In this document: piece after piece, positions 23,086 to 35,999 of the stretch
Position numbering within the stretch: position 1 is the first letter of the stretch
Layout: each line of letters starts with the position of its first letter
DNA from: Brachynemurus nebulosus
Taxonomy: Eukaryota > Arthropoda > Insecta > Neuroptera > Myrmeleontidae
Length of the DNA: 64,000 nt
Assembly: GCA_035578155.1 (NCBI GenBank)
Contig: JAPWDM010000008.1
Location: 25,878,598 to 25,942,597 of the forward strand
Direction of reading: 5' to 3'
Position numbers and translations under genes: made by a program
The notes under the pieces: generated by a model
What the model was told of the DNA's origin: nothing
Seen by the model: the letters and a program-made list of their open reading frames with translations, nothing else
The model's database searches: none

Positions 23086-26000
23086 GGATCGCGGGGTAAT
23101 GACTTGGCGGGGCTAGCTTCATAGACACTCATTTGACCCATAATTCTAGCTAGTTATATTATAAAATTTAGTAGCTAGTTATATTATAAAATTTAAGAAA
23201 ATTTTAACTATAAATTTTGATAACTTTTAAAATTGGATATAAAATTCTTAAATTATATTTACATTTTATTTAAACTTACAAAGATACCGCTAGAAATAAA
23301 AAATTCAAAGAAATTTGAAACTTGTCCTGTACGTAGAGGGTGGTTATTACCAGGGCTGGGAACTATTTAAAATGATTTCATTTTAAATGTGTATTTGAAA
23401 TATAAAATGGCATTTTGCATTTCCTATTTTAAATTAATTCGGTCAAACCATTTTCCATTTTGTATTTAGAATGAAAATTTTAATCCATTTTAGTGTATAC
23501 AATATTAATTGTAGAACTTGAACGACTTGAAGTTTAACAAACTGCAAGTTAAATGTAAGTTGATTTAAATGACTCAAATTTTTTATAACTCGAGTTGCAA
23601 TGTCACTTGAGTTAAATTTGTTACTAGAGTTGCAGTTCTCTTAAGTCAAACTTGTGTTCTCTGACTCAAGTTGTGTACTACTATTTTTAAGACAAACCGA
23701 TAAGAAATGTTTTTGAATTTCGAGTAGATGATTTTCATTATTTTATTTAGAAGTTGCAATCGTAGCGTCGTCAAGGTTTGAATATGTCAAGGCCGAATTA
23801 AATTTTACAATATTTTTAAGTAAAATATTTGAAGAGTTAAGCTTCGTTTTCATACCATGCAAAGTTTACAAAAATTTCTCAAAAGACTGCCTTTATGTAT
23901 TTAATTTCAGTACGTTTGATATTTTCTTAACTTTTTTTTTTAATTAATATAAATGGGTGGTTTTACTTTTAAGGTCTTAACCATGAAAAAAAAAATATAG
24001 AAAGCCATTGGGTAGATTTCATGAGACTAAAATGTAGGAAAATTATCATAGATTCGGTATCTGCAGACCAGCAGCGCGGTTTCATATTAAAACCAATATT
24101 TTTTGGCAGATTACTGGATCCAGATAAAAAAAAATATATCCTTCGTCACGAAATTAAATTGTTTAAAACTTGCAAAAATTAAAAGAAATTTAAATGGATA
24201 TTTGCATTTATTATAACAAAATCTCAACTGTAATCAATCTTAGACATTTGGTCTTTATACTTAGGTAACAATTTTATATATTCATATAATAATTAAAATT
24301 TGTCCCCTTCGTTACATTTTCACCTTTAGAACTCCGCAAAAATCAAATTTTTTTTCACTTTTATAAATATTTATTGTAAGAGCAGTATTACCCACTAAAA
24401 TCCAAGTTTTACACAGTATAAAATGAATTACAAAAAGAGTTCATACTTGCATTTTCGTTACATAACAGCAATTTTTATAAGGAGATGACATCAAATTCAT
24501 CGTACGAAGGAGATATAAATGTGACGAAGTAGACATTTAACAACCAACAATCAATCTTACTCAAAAAACTAATGAATATCTCATCATTAACTACAGACAA
24601 AACTTGTTTATTATTAAAATCAATAATTAAAAATATAAGTAAACTTGCCAAAAACCTACGTACATACGAACTAAACAAAGTAAATTAAGGAAAATAAATC
24701 CCATTTCAAAAATTGATTTACTAAAGGAATACAAAACTCGTGTGCCTCTTTTTAATATTCGTGAGGTTTTTTTTTAATATTTGCATTGAAGTGCACAAAG
24801 GGCACGTCATTTTGATTAAGACGAAATAAGGTCTTTGTGTGACGAAGAATACATGTGACGGAGGATACAATTTTCCAACAAAATCGTTACTAATCGTGAA
24901 CAGCGATCATTTAGATCGAAAACTTTAGTTTATCGTAAAGCTTACATTATTACAAATAATATTTACGTAAAAACGATTTTAAATTCGTTAAATAAATACC
25001 AGAAAAAGCTACGCTCAATAAACACATGCTGCCGGCCTTCTTGTTTGATGTAAAAAAAAAATGACAAGCGGTCAATGTCAGTCACTTGATTTCACTTTCG
25101 CTTTATGGTCTATGGTCTCTGACGTTTCGTTTCACCAAAAAACATGACCCTTTCACCTATTTTTTTAAAACTTATAGTAATATTTGGCAGTTGTGACGAA
25201 GGATACTCAAATTTTCTCGACAATTTTTCGTTACGCCAAAAAAAAAAAAAAAAATAATTCTGCAGATAAATAAAATTTAACTTTCTAGTTACCATACGTA
25301 ACAATTTAATTCTCTTTTTTATTTATAAAATTGTTTGGTTTCAGTAAACTTATTTTTAAAAAACATTATAGTTACAAGCAATACGTAATGGGGACATGCG
25401 TTTTAGAACTGCTATAAAAGTTTGACACTATTTTTATAAAAAAAATAAATAAAAAATTAAAGTAAATGTAGGTAGGTCATCAAATAGGAGTTATTAACTT
25501 GATTTAAATAAAATAAATGACAGTATATTCATTCTGTATATAGTTTTAACCTTCCTTATTGTGGAGACAACCTTAATTTTTTGAAGGACCTAAAAAGTAG
25601 AATCACCCAAATAATGGTAAAAAATTTATAGAATAAATTTAAAGTAAAAAAAAAAACATTTTGCATTTTATAATCCATTTTAAATAACTATTTTCCATTT
25701 TCAATTTTAAATATGTTCAGCAAAACCATTTTCCATTTTGTATTTTAAATGCATTTTTGGAAACCATCAGTGGCGACGCGTGGGAGTAGACAAGGGAGAC
25801 AGTGTCTCCCCAAAAAAATTAAATTTCATAAAATTTAAGATCCTTTAGAAAATTTAAAATAATTTATTATCTAAGTTTTAGAATATTGGCCATTTTCAAT
25901 ACATTCACATTTTCAAATAAAACGTATATACGAATATATTGTACATATAATATATATACGTTTACACTTTACACCCATATACAATAATATAGACATATAA

Positions 26001-26139
26001 CCTGAAAAATATGAGCCTCTGTGGTCATACAGAATGAAAATAGGTAAGTTACAAGCACGTTACAAGTCTATTTAAAGGCAAAAGACATTTTTACATTTGT
26101 TTATCGTGGCTCTACATATATGTGTGGATAACTGCCTAT

Positions 26140-26350
26140 ATATTCACACACACACGCCGTCTGCATGTATGTAGAGCATTCTTCAACATTTTTTTTACAT
26201 CATTAATTCATTATTACTCAAAAACTAAGAACGATTTTGGAATAATTTTTTTTTATCTATGTGTAAAATGTAGTATTCTTCTTAATAGTACAAAAAATTA
26301 TCAAAATATATTCAATATTTTTTGAATAATAATAAAAAAAACTGAAACAA
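26140..26350 (+). repeat. Internal direct duplication, copy 1
   Basis: CACACACACGCCGTCTGCAT through TTTACATCATTAATTCATTA, CTATGTGTAAAATGTAGTAT and GAATAATAATAAAAAAAACTG. It recurs at 26430-26459 plus 26937-27120, where the third hAT element splits it. Confidence 0.8.
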
Positions 26351-26459
26351 TAATATAAAAACCGAAAAAAGACATATATAATTTTGTTTACCCTGGCTTG
26401 CATGCATGTATGACAAGTACCCATTTACACATTCACACACACAGTCCGCATGTATGTAG

Positions 26460-26936
26460 TAGTGATGGAGAACTATCGATAGTCCCGACTATCGATAGTT
26501 CTGACTATCGATAGTCCCGACTATCGATAGTTCTGACTATCGATAGTCCCGACTATCGATAGTTCTGACTATCGATAGTCCCGACTATCGATAGTTACGA
26601 TAGTCGTGAAACTATCGATAGTTTTTGATACCCAAGTTGGGCGGCATTTAGATAGCCGGCGAGTAAAAAAAAAAAAAAAAAAACAAAAAAGGTCGCCGGT
26701 TTTACGCTGGGGCGGAATTATTCCTTTTTGCCCGGAAATTCCCTTAAAATGGTTGTTTTTATATCTCTGGCTATAATTTCTACGAAACTTTTATTATCTT
26801 TAGTATTTGTAAGTAAACGAAATAACTGAAAAAATGTATCGAAAACTATCGATAGTAAAAAAAAAATATCGATAGTTTTCGATAGTCAAAACTATCGATA
26901 GTTATCGATAGTGCTATCGATAGTTCTCCACCACTA
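26460..26936. mobile_element. hAT MITE, innermost, rich in TATCGATA
   Basis: Ends TAGTGATGGAGAACTATCGA and TCGATAGTTCTCCACCACTA. Perfect 8-bp TSD GTATGTAG (26452-26459, 26937-26944). Length 477 bp. The left side is a tandem array of ACTATCGATAGT palindromes alternating with CCCG and TCTG spacers; the right side has more copies. Such arrays are plausible transposase-binding sites. The centre is A-rich and non-coding. Confidence 0.9.
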
Positions 26937-27120
26937 GTATGTAGTATTGTAGTATTCTACAATATTTTTTTTTTTACATCATTATTACTCAAAAACTAAG
27001 AAAAATTTTGGAATAATTTTTTCTTATCTATGTGTAAAATGTAGTATTCTTCTTAATAGTACAAAAATTATCAAAATATATTCAGTACTTTTTGAATAAT
27101 AATAAAAAAACTGAAATAAT
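26937..27120 (+). repeat. Internal direct duplication, copy 2 (distal part)
   Basis: Matches copy 1 from GTATGTAG onward, including TTATTACTCAAAAACTAAG and TTCTTCTTAATAGTACAAAA. Confidence 0.8.
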
Positions 27121-28339
27121 AACGCGATATGCAGGATATGCAGTGTCAGGGGAAACAGAAAGATTTTTGTCTTCGCTACTGATACGTATGCGCATATATG
27201 TATGATAACTATATGGTCAATCCCTATAAGAGGCAGTGGTTCCGATGAAGTGAGACGGATAGACATCGGGTAGAGGCACTTCAGTTGTTTTGCGCAGATG
27301 CATCAATTAGTGTTTACCATGTTTACTGTTCAGATTGGTTCATATTACCACCAAAAGAGTCGCATTTGCGCAAAACGAACAAAATACTTCCAAATCTGCA
27401 CCGTGATGTTGGGACGTTTTTTTCATATCCATTTGGCTATATATGTATACTACATATATGCGTATGCGACGTATGCCACGTATGCCTTTGGTTACTATTA
27501 CTGATATATACGTATATATGTATACGTATACATACCAACTGAGGAGTATTTTATTATTACGACTGCCAGATTGGGCGGTTTTCCGCAAACTGGACGGTTT
27601 AGAAGTAAAATTTGCGGTGAAAATTTCTGGTTTGCGACTTTTCGCTTTTTAGGCGGAATTGAAAATCAAATAAAATTTGGGTGTTGATGATTCTTTTTGC
27701 TCGCCAACAATATTTTTGGGGAAATAAATAACTTTTCTCGTTTTTTTTTTGCTTGCCAGCAGTATTTTTCGGGAAATTTTGTGAGATTTTATTGTTTATT
27801 ATTTAAACATTACATAGAACCTTTTAATAAAATTTGTATTTATTTCCAATTTGTTTTTCTTTGTTATATGTTTAAGGCTGTTACATCAAAAGTTTTAATT
27901 TTTTTCCTTTTGTCTTTAGCAATAATAAAATGTGAATCTAATTTAAAAACTATAATATATCTAAACTGACTAATTTCAGAACTAGTTATTTTAAAATTTT
28001 AAATTTTTTAAAGACCTTTAATTCACACTAACCGCAATTAACAAAATAAAAATTTCAATATCTTTTACTCTTGGCGCAGTAAGCACAAATGGCTGGTCAA
28101 AAATTTCAATATTTTTATTTTGCAATCAAAGTGCTGGGTCAGAAGGTCTGTTGTAGAAAAAAACTAGGCTAAGAAAGACTACAGATTTCCAAATAAAAAT
28201 AGATAGAAAATAAGTCTATTTAAAAATATGGTAAAAAAAGATTCTCTCCCCAGGTAATAATTTTACGCGTCGCCACTGGAAACCATTTTCCATTTTCTAT
28301 TTTAAATGGTTTCTATGAACCATTTTTGCCAGCCCTGGT

Positions 28340-29430
<1,091 letters not shown>

Positions 29431-29437
29431 GCTAGAG

Positions 29438-29549
<112 letters not shown>

Positions 29550-29711
29550 CTTGTCCAAAGTATTATTAAATTATTCCGGCTATTAGTTGAATTTTTCCTT
29601 GAAAAAATTAGACTCATACAGCCTATACGATAAGACCGACGAGAGGCGAGAGTAGGGGCGCTATCCGTTTTCGGACCCGTAGAATACGATTCTGTAGAAA
29701 AAAAATGTCTG

Positions 29712-29714
<3 letters not shown>

Positions 29715-29801
<87 letters not shown>
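29715..29801. repeat. (TA)n microsatellite in block a
   Basis: About 85 bases of TA inserted after GTAGAAAAAAAATGTCTGAT. The counterpart in block a' is at 32039-32104, so the tract predates or moved with the element. Confidence 0.95.
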
Positions 29802-29803
<2 letters not shown>

Positions 29804-30547
29804 TCCCGCTACCTTTTAATATGTGTAGGGCCTTCCTATGAAAGTTAAGAGCTCAAATTTGGTAAATGGGGCTCATTCCGATGCCCAACAATACTATCAA
29901 AGTGGGGTCAAATTTTGGGCAAATTTTGGATCCGACCCAACCTTTAAGGGGGTGGTGAGGGGCGGAAAAGCAGTAAAACTTCGCTGGATCGACGTTTTCG
30001 AAGTTTGTACCACTCGCACAGGTCACTCAAATAAACCTAGAGGGCTGAAATTTTGTATTCGGATTGAGTTAGTATCAAGGGGGTGCCTTTTGAGGGTCTC
30101 AACTTCTAACCTTTACCCTCATCATTTTTATACCAAAAAGAACATGATTTTTCTTGTTTTTTAACAGTTTCATTCGGGTCAAAATCTCCCCAAATAAACC
30201 TAGACGGTTGAAATTTTGTGTACAGGTTAAGTTAATAGCCAGCCACTGCTTTTTGGAGGTTTCAACTTTTAACCCCTACCCCCACGATTTTTACGCCAAT
30301 ATTCCCTTGATTTTTTGGCTTTTCTTCTAACATGTCTAGAGACTCTAAGGAAACCTAGAGGGCTGAAATTTTGTACACATATTGAGTTAGTATCCAGCTA
30401 GTACCTTTTAGAGATTCCACATTACTTTTCCCCCCACTTCTCCCATTTTTACATCGAAATTTAGTAGTATTGTTAAATTTATTTTAAATGCTTTATCTTT
30501 ATTCTAATACAAGCAGGCGTATAGTAATTTTAAAAATTAAAAGAAAA

Positions 30548-32035
30548 ACGCCGTGAGCAGCGGGGCCCCATCACGGTAGTCGAATTTTCCCCTTCATCTT
30601 CGGTATTGAATGTCTACAAGCGAAATGTGATTGAAAGTCTACAACCGAATTGTCATTTTGTTGGTTTCAAAACTGGTGAAGAGTGTTCGGCTGATCGAGG
30701 CTTTAAAAAAAGGTTTTAAGTATTTAAGCGCTGTATCTCAGTAAATTTCAATTTTGTGCCGAAAACAGGTAGCAGAAAAAAAGGCAACACAATTCGTACG
30801 AGGACATTCCTGTCCATGTTTATCCGCTAATTGCCTTTATGTTTTAGTTTTAAATATTAAAAAAGGACCTTAAATAGTAAACTGGAAGGCCTTTATAAAG
30901 ATATTTTTTCTTTCCAAAAAAATCCAAAATTTCTATTTTATAAATACTAAAAATTCAAAATTCCTAATTTATAAATAAACAGTGACTTTAATAACATTTT
31001 TAAATTACTTAATATGTATGTATTTCATTTGTCATAAAAGTAAGTTCACTTTTTTTTAAATTTTTTAAAATTACTATTCGCCTACTTGTATTTAGAATAA
31101 ACATAATGCTTTTAAAACACATCTAACAATAGCATTCAATTCCGATGTAAAAATGGGAGAAGTGGGGGGAAAAGTGATGTGGACTCCCTACAAGGTACTA
31201 GCTGGATACTAACTGAATACACGTACAAAATTTCAGCCCTCTAGGTTTCCTTATGGAGTCTCTAGACGTGTTAGAAAACAAGCAAAAAAATTAAGGAAAT
31301 ATTGGCGTAAAAATCGTGGGGGTAAGGGTTAAAAGTTGAAACCTCCAAAAAACAGTGTCTGGCTATTAGCTTAACCTGTACACCAAATTTCAGCCCTCTA
31401 GGTTTATTTGGGGAGATTTTGACCCGAACGAAACTGTTAAAAAACAAGAAAAATCATGTTCTTTTGGGTATAAAAATGGTGGGGGTAGGGGTTAAAAGTC
31501 GAGACCCCCAAAAGGCACCCCTTTGATACTAACTCAATCCGAATACAAAATTTCAGCCCTCTAGGTTTATTCGGGTGACCTGTGCGAGTGGTACAAACTT
31601 CGAAAACGTCGAAAATGCATGAAATTGTAGCTTAAAAATCAGGGGGGTGGGGGTAAAATATTAAAACCTCCAAAAAGCACAACCTAGGTACGAACTTTAT
31701 CAACACACCAAATTTCAACCCTCTGGGGGGCTGGGGGCCTGTTAGATCCAGCGAAAATCGTTTTTCCCCCCTCTACTCCCACTATATCATCCTAGCAAGC
31801 TGAATTTTGGATATGTTGTAGATAATTGACCGAAACATTATTTAAAACCGGTTTGAAAAAGTTTTATTGCTTTTCCGCCCCCCACCACCCCCTTAAAGGT
31901 CGGGTCAGAAAAAAAATTTGCCCAAAATTTGACCCCACTTTGATAGTATGAGGTGCCTCGAAAATGAGCCCCATTTACCAAATTTCATCTCTTAACTTCC
32001 ATAGGGGGGCCCTACACAAATTAAAAGGTGGCGGG

Positions 32036-32108
<73 letters not shown>

Positions 32109-32237
32109 CATTTTTTTTCTACATATTCGTGTTCTACGGGTCCGAAAACGGATAGCGCCCCTACTCTCGCCTCTCGCAGCTCTTATCGTATAGACTGTAT
32201 AAGTCTAATTTTTCGGAGAAAATTCGACTAAAAAATG
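30548..32237 (-). mobile_element. Family A element, reverse copy
   Basis: About 1.7 kb from CGCCGTGAGCAGCGGGGCCC to AATTCGACTAAAAAA. On the minus strand it matches 8277-9170 plus 10640-11325, meaning the family without the 9.2-10.6 kb palindrome. Internal units marked AAATTTCAGCCCTCTAGGTT recur at about 31237, 31384 and 31549 (period about 150-165). No ORF of note. Confidence 0.75.
32039..32104. repeat. (TA)n microsatellite in block a'
   Basis: About 65 bases of TA followed by CAGACATTTTTTTTCTAC, the reverse complement of the flank at 29700. The tract length differs from its partner (about 85). Confidence 0.95.
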
Positions 32238-33029
32238 AACATACTTTTTTAACAAATGCAATACATAAATATTAAGTATGCTTCATTTCAGTTAAATTTA
32301 ACCATGCTTCGTCACTTTGAATTTAAATAAATTCCGTTTTCTTGGCTTTATCTCTTTTACTATTGCATTTATGTAAATTTTAAATTTGCAGTTTATTTTT
32401 AGAAAAGAATAGAAGATTGATTTGTTTCGAATATAGGAATTATTTAATTTTTTAACGAAAACTCATGATCAATTGTATCTGAAATGAGGTATAATTTAAA
32501 AATGTTATTAATGTCACTGTTTATTTTGGAATTTTGGATTTTTATTTATAAAATGGAAATTTTGGATTTTTTTGGAAAGAAAAAATATCTTCATAAAGGC
32601 CTTCCAGTTTACTATTTAAGGTCCTTTTTAATATTTAAAAATAAAACACAAAGGCAATTGGCGGATAAGCAGGGCTAGGAATGCCCTCGCACGAATTGTG
32701 TTAGCTTTTTTCCTGCTAACTGCTATCGGCTCAAAATTGAAATTTACTGAGATTCAGCCCTTAAAAACTTAAAACCTTTTTTTAAAGCCCCGATTAGCCG
32801 GACACTCATCATCAATTTTGAAACCATCAAAATGACAAATCGCTTGTAGACTTTCAATCAAATTTCGCTTGTAGACATTCAATACCGAAGATGTAGCGAA
32901 AAATTCGACTTCCGTGATAGGGCCCCGCTGCTCACGGCGTTTTTTTTTTTTAAGCATTAGTTAACAAAATTTTACAGGCAGATCAATTTCAATAGATTGT
33001 TAATATTTAAAAGTTTCATTTAAAAAAAA

Positions 33030-33478
33030 ATTAAGGTGTAATGTGAGGGTAAATTTGCCATAATTTTCACTAATTAAAAGAAGTCTGTCAGACATTAATT
33101 AACAAAATATGCCTGACAGACCGATTCCTTAGTAAAATATATATAATTTTCTATAACATATGTAAATTTCAGCGAGGTGTTATGTGAGGTAGATTTGCCT
33201 AAAATTTTCACTAATTAAAAATAGGTCTGTCAAACATTAATTAACAAAATATGCCGGCTAGACCGATTCTTCAGTAAAATATATATAATTCGCTATAACA
33301 TATTATGTAAATTTCAGCAAGGTGTTTTGTGAGGTAGATTTGCCTAAAATTTTCACTAATTAAAATAGGTCTGTCAGACATTAATTAACAAAATATGCCA
33401 GACGGACCAATTGTTCAGTAAAATATATATAATTTGCTATAACATATGTTAGCGAGGTGTTCTGTGAGGTAGATTTGA
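33030..33478 (+). repeat. Minisatellite, ~145-bp units with internal hairpin
   Basis: Three full units and the start of a fourth (near 33035, 33175, 33320, 33450). Landmarks are GTGAGGTAGATTTGCC, TTTTCACTAATTAAAA and AGTAAAATATATATAATT. Unit 1 has a hairpin GTCTGTCAG...CTGACAGAC around ACATTAATTAACAAAATATG. Units 2 and 3 keep the loop exactly but have decayed right stems (CCGGCTAGAC, CCAGACGGAC). Confidence 0.9.
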
Positions 33479-33489
33479 CGTTTTTTTTT

Positions 33490-35400
33490 CGGCGAATTCA
33501 AAAATTTTTTAAAAATAGAATTTAACAAAAACTTAAAAATGCCTATTGTCGGCATTAGTTATTATAGATTTAGCTTTTTTAATTTGAGGTGTTTTATCCG
33601 GTATGATTTTGTGCTATTGGAGCTTGGACTATAAGTAATTTGTTTACTTTTTACCATATCAATTGCTAGATTTAACATTCTGCAGAATAATTTTTGTATG
33701 TCCTTGCACCAATTTTTTTCTTATGATGTTTACCAGACATTTTGTATATGTAACCTATAACAATATTTTTTTTACTTTAATATCTCAATTCGTGTAAAAA
33801 TATAATGCAATTCGTATATTTTTGACAACCCTGACTGTTGTCAGCGCTGACTGGTAAAGTTGGGATTTGTTAAAGGACTGTAATTTTACCAAATTTGCTA
33901 TAATATTACCTAAACGAATTATTCGATAATGCACAAATAAGTAAACGTAAAAATCATTTTATATACCTACGAGGTTATGTAACTTTTCATATGATGAAAT
34001 TATCTACGTCACTTGTATATTTTTTGAAATACCAATTAAAGTTTGCACACTTGCTTAAAACCAAAATGTACCATAAAAACTAAAAAATCCAATGATTTGA
34101 AGAAATTGCGGCTGGCAATGCCAGAAAAACTTATATAACACTAGTAGTTTGTTAGAAATATCTCCATCATTAAAAAAAAGTGCTACAGAATATATCTATC
34201 AAATTTTAATATTTTTCACGTAAAGTGTGGTATGGTAAAGTTAGGTTTAATAGGTAAAAAAGATAGGGTGTTTTACGGTACTCGGAAAGTCTTTGGTAAT
34301 CAAAACTTTTCATCGGGTTCTTTTTTTCGACAGTAAGCTCATTACAGTGTAAATGTACACTATAGAACCATTATTTACATGAGTAAATTTCGTTTCAAAT
34401 GGGAAAGTTTTTTCTCTTCATCATCAGTGATCAACTGATTTTTACTAGTGTCCACGGAACAGCAAATTTTGATACTTTGATACTGTTTTTTCTATTGAAG
34501 TTGACGGAAGTTCAACTAAATATTTCAATTTTACACATCGGATGAAATGAGCTGTGCAAATTTTTGTTGATTTTGAAAAATTGTTTGAATTATTACTGCA
34601 AAAGAACATAAGATTAGGGAAATGATTATTTACTACATTTAAAACTATTAAAATTATTGAAAATAAAAAAAATATATATTGACTTGCACGGTACACTAAT
34701 GGAAATGAATAAAACCATATTTTTCCTTTTTGGGCATATTGCAAGCTCAAAATACTATTTTGGACAATTTTCTTACTTTTTCTTTAAAAAAGGTTAAAGT
34801 ATTTGACAACTTGCGTGTTAATTATTTATCAGTGATATTAACATCATATCTATGCTGCCATCTATTACATTTCGATAACAAGTTACAAATAATATAAGAA
34901 AATACAGGTTCCATATTTTATTACTACAATTTAAAAAGTTTAAATACATAATGCCTTTTTTAAACCTACTAATCTTGACTTCCTTAGTGTGTGTGTGTGT
35001 AATTTAAATATTAAAAATTAAATGTACAGCTGTAATTTAATGACTTTCTATTGAATACTGAGTTAAATATTTGAGGAAAAACTACAAATTATTTTGATAA
35101 TTAATGTATTTAATTAATCAATTCTTTTTTATTTTATTTTAATGGATTAATGTGAATATACCATTACAACTTATTTCGTATTATTTTTAGTATAAATTGA
35201 AAATAAACCGTATTTTTGCGTTCGTATAGACAAACCTTACCACGGGTTTTGAAAATTAAAAGTTAAAAATGCAATTTCTCAAAAATATGAAATAAAATAA
35301 TGAAAATTTTAGCATAATTGGTAATTTGAAGTAATAAACTAATTTTTTAAAAACATCTCAACATATGTTTCCATTTGAAAAAAAAAAAAACTTTTTTTTC
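33490..35400. other. AT-rich stretch, no gene recognised
   Basis: Only short chance reading frames; the longest is 101 codons on the minus strand (34445-34750) with no recognisable motif. A short (GT)n run is at 34988-35001. Confidence 0.4.
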
Positions 35401-35865
35401 TATTCCAAATAAATCGTAGATCCTAGAAGTCTGGAACAATTTTTCGTGAATGGCCCCCTCTATTTTGAATATTTTTTGTATAAACTTTTTTTCGATTAGA
35501 TGCATATTTTAGGAAATTATATACAAAGCGTTCATAAAGTTCCGGAACAGTTCCGCAAAATCTCAGTTAATATTGACTTTATCGAAAAATAACCCTGACA
35601 AAAGTTTCATGGGAAGAAATGAGGAAAGAGAAAATGACCTCGAATTTGACCTTAAAGATGACCTTGACCAACCAGTATCATATTTTTTCCGTTTTTATGA
35701 CCTTCACACGACTTTGGGATATGAAGTATGAATATGGTTTTGAACGTAGAATTTTTCTGTTCTTTCCGAATCCGAGGTCAAAAATAAGGGTTCCCATTTA
35801 AAAAAGCAAAGTTGATTTCCAAATTTTGGTCAAAGTCATGTTCAAGGTCAAATTCGAGGTTCATG

Positions 35866-35915
<50 letters not shown>
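35400..35915 (+). repeat. GACCTTGACC-rich repeat ending in a TA tract
   Basis: Contains GTCTGGAACAATTTTTCGTG, TTCATAAAGTTCCGGAACAG and then several phrases of the type TGACCTTGACC / TCAAGGTCA (35636-35860). It runs into a (TA)n tract at 35868-35912. This style is common in insect repeats. The reading frames through it look like by-products. Confidence 0.6.
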
Positions 35916-35916
<1 letters not shown>

Positions 35917-35999
35917 GCGATTCTCAGCGTGACGCACGGGACATTTGTACAACAAAAACATGTTTTAAAAGAAAATTACAATTAATAATAATCCAAACA

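Larger units (their letters stand above)
20277..23128. mobile_element. Foldback/MULE-like element with subrepeated arms
   Basis: A 2,852-bp element made almost wholly of two inverted arms (20277-21683 and 21708-23128) around a 24-base loop. Termini are GTGTCTATGAAGCTAGCCCC and its reverse complement, with one mismatch in about the first 60 bases. A perfect 9-bp TSD (TCATTTGAC) flanks it. The distal part of each arm is a tandem array of about six ~160-bp units. Long subrepeated arms with 9-bp duplications are the hallmark of Drosophila Foldback elements and of some Mutator-like elements; assignment beyond that is inference. There is no transposase. The 65-84 codon ORFs that recur on both strands are the subrepeats read in frame. 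Confidence 0.9.
18756..23155 (+). mobile_element. Helitron, heavily invaded (3' end uncertain)
   Basis: The 5' end is A|TCTATATATATAAAAGCG followed by AAATACCACTCATTCATC and, after an insertion, ACAAACTTGAAATTTGGCAT. This is the characteristic 5' text of a Helitron lineage common in insects. Internal phrases such as GGGCGAGCGGAATGG (19683) and CGAATATCTAATTTAAA (19735, 20241) fit the same element. The 3' end is placed tentatively at the CTAG near 23150; no terminal hairpin is clear there. No Rep-helicase ORF exists, so it is non-autonomous. Three other elements are inserted in it. Confidence 0.5.
25768..28278. mobile_element. hAT-type element, middle level
   Basis: Terminal inverted repeats CAGTGGCGACGCGTG and ACGCGTCGCCACTG, with subterminal GTGTCTCCCC mirrored only loosely by TCTCCCC on the right. 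The 8-bp TSD GAAACCAT is perfect (25760-25767 and 28279-28286) and splits a GGAAACCATTTTCC phrase of the outer element. Length 2,511 bp. No transposase was recognised. It carries an internal direct duplication and a third hAT element. Confidence 0.85.
23351..28337. mobile_element. hAT-type element, outermost of three
   Basis: Left end CAGGGCTGGGAACTATTT; right end TTTTTGCCAGCCCTG. The flanking 8-mers GTTATTAC (23343-23350) and GTCTTTAC (28338-28345) match at 6 of 8, as expected for an old hAT TSD. Subterminal text repeats ACCATTTTCCATTTTGTATT on both sides in opposite orientations. Removing the nested element leaves about 2.5 kb without a transposase ORF. Text inside includes recurring GTGACGAAGNATAC-like phrases (24060-25205). 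Confidence 0.7.
29575..32945. mobile_element. Compound family A locus: element within element
   Basis: Four blocks lie in the order a-b-a'-b'. Block a (29575-30470) starts TTAGTTGAATTTTTCC. Block b (30548-30985) starts CGCCGTGAGCAGCGG. Block a' (31137-32237) is the reverse complement of a. Block b' (32530-32945) is the reverse complement of b and ends GCTGCTCACGGCG. The intact family order at 8.3-11.3 kb is a...b'. So the middle pair (b-a') reads as one complete reverse copy lying inside a forward copy (a...b'). Confidence 0.75.
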
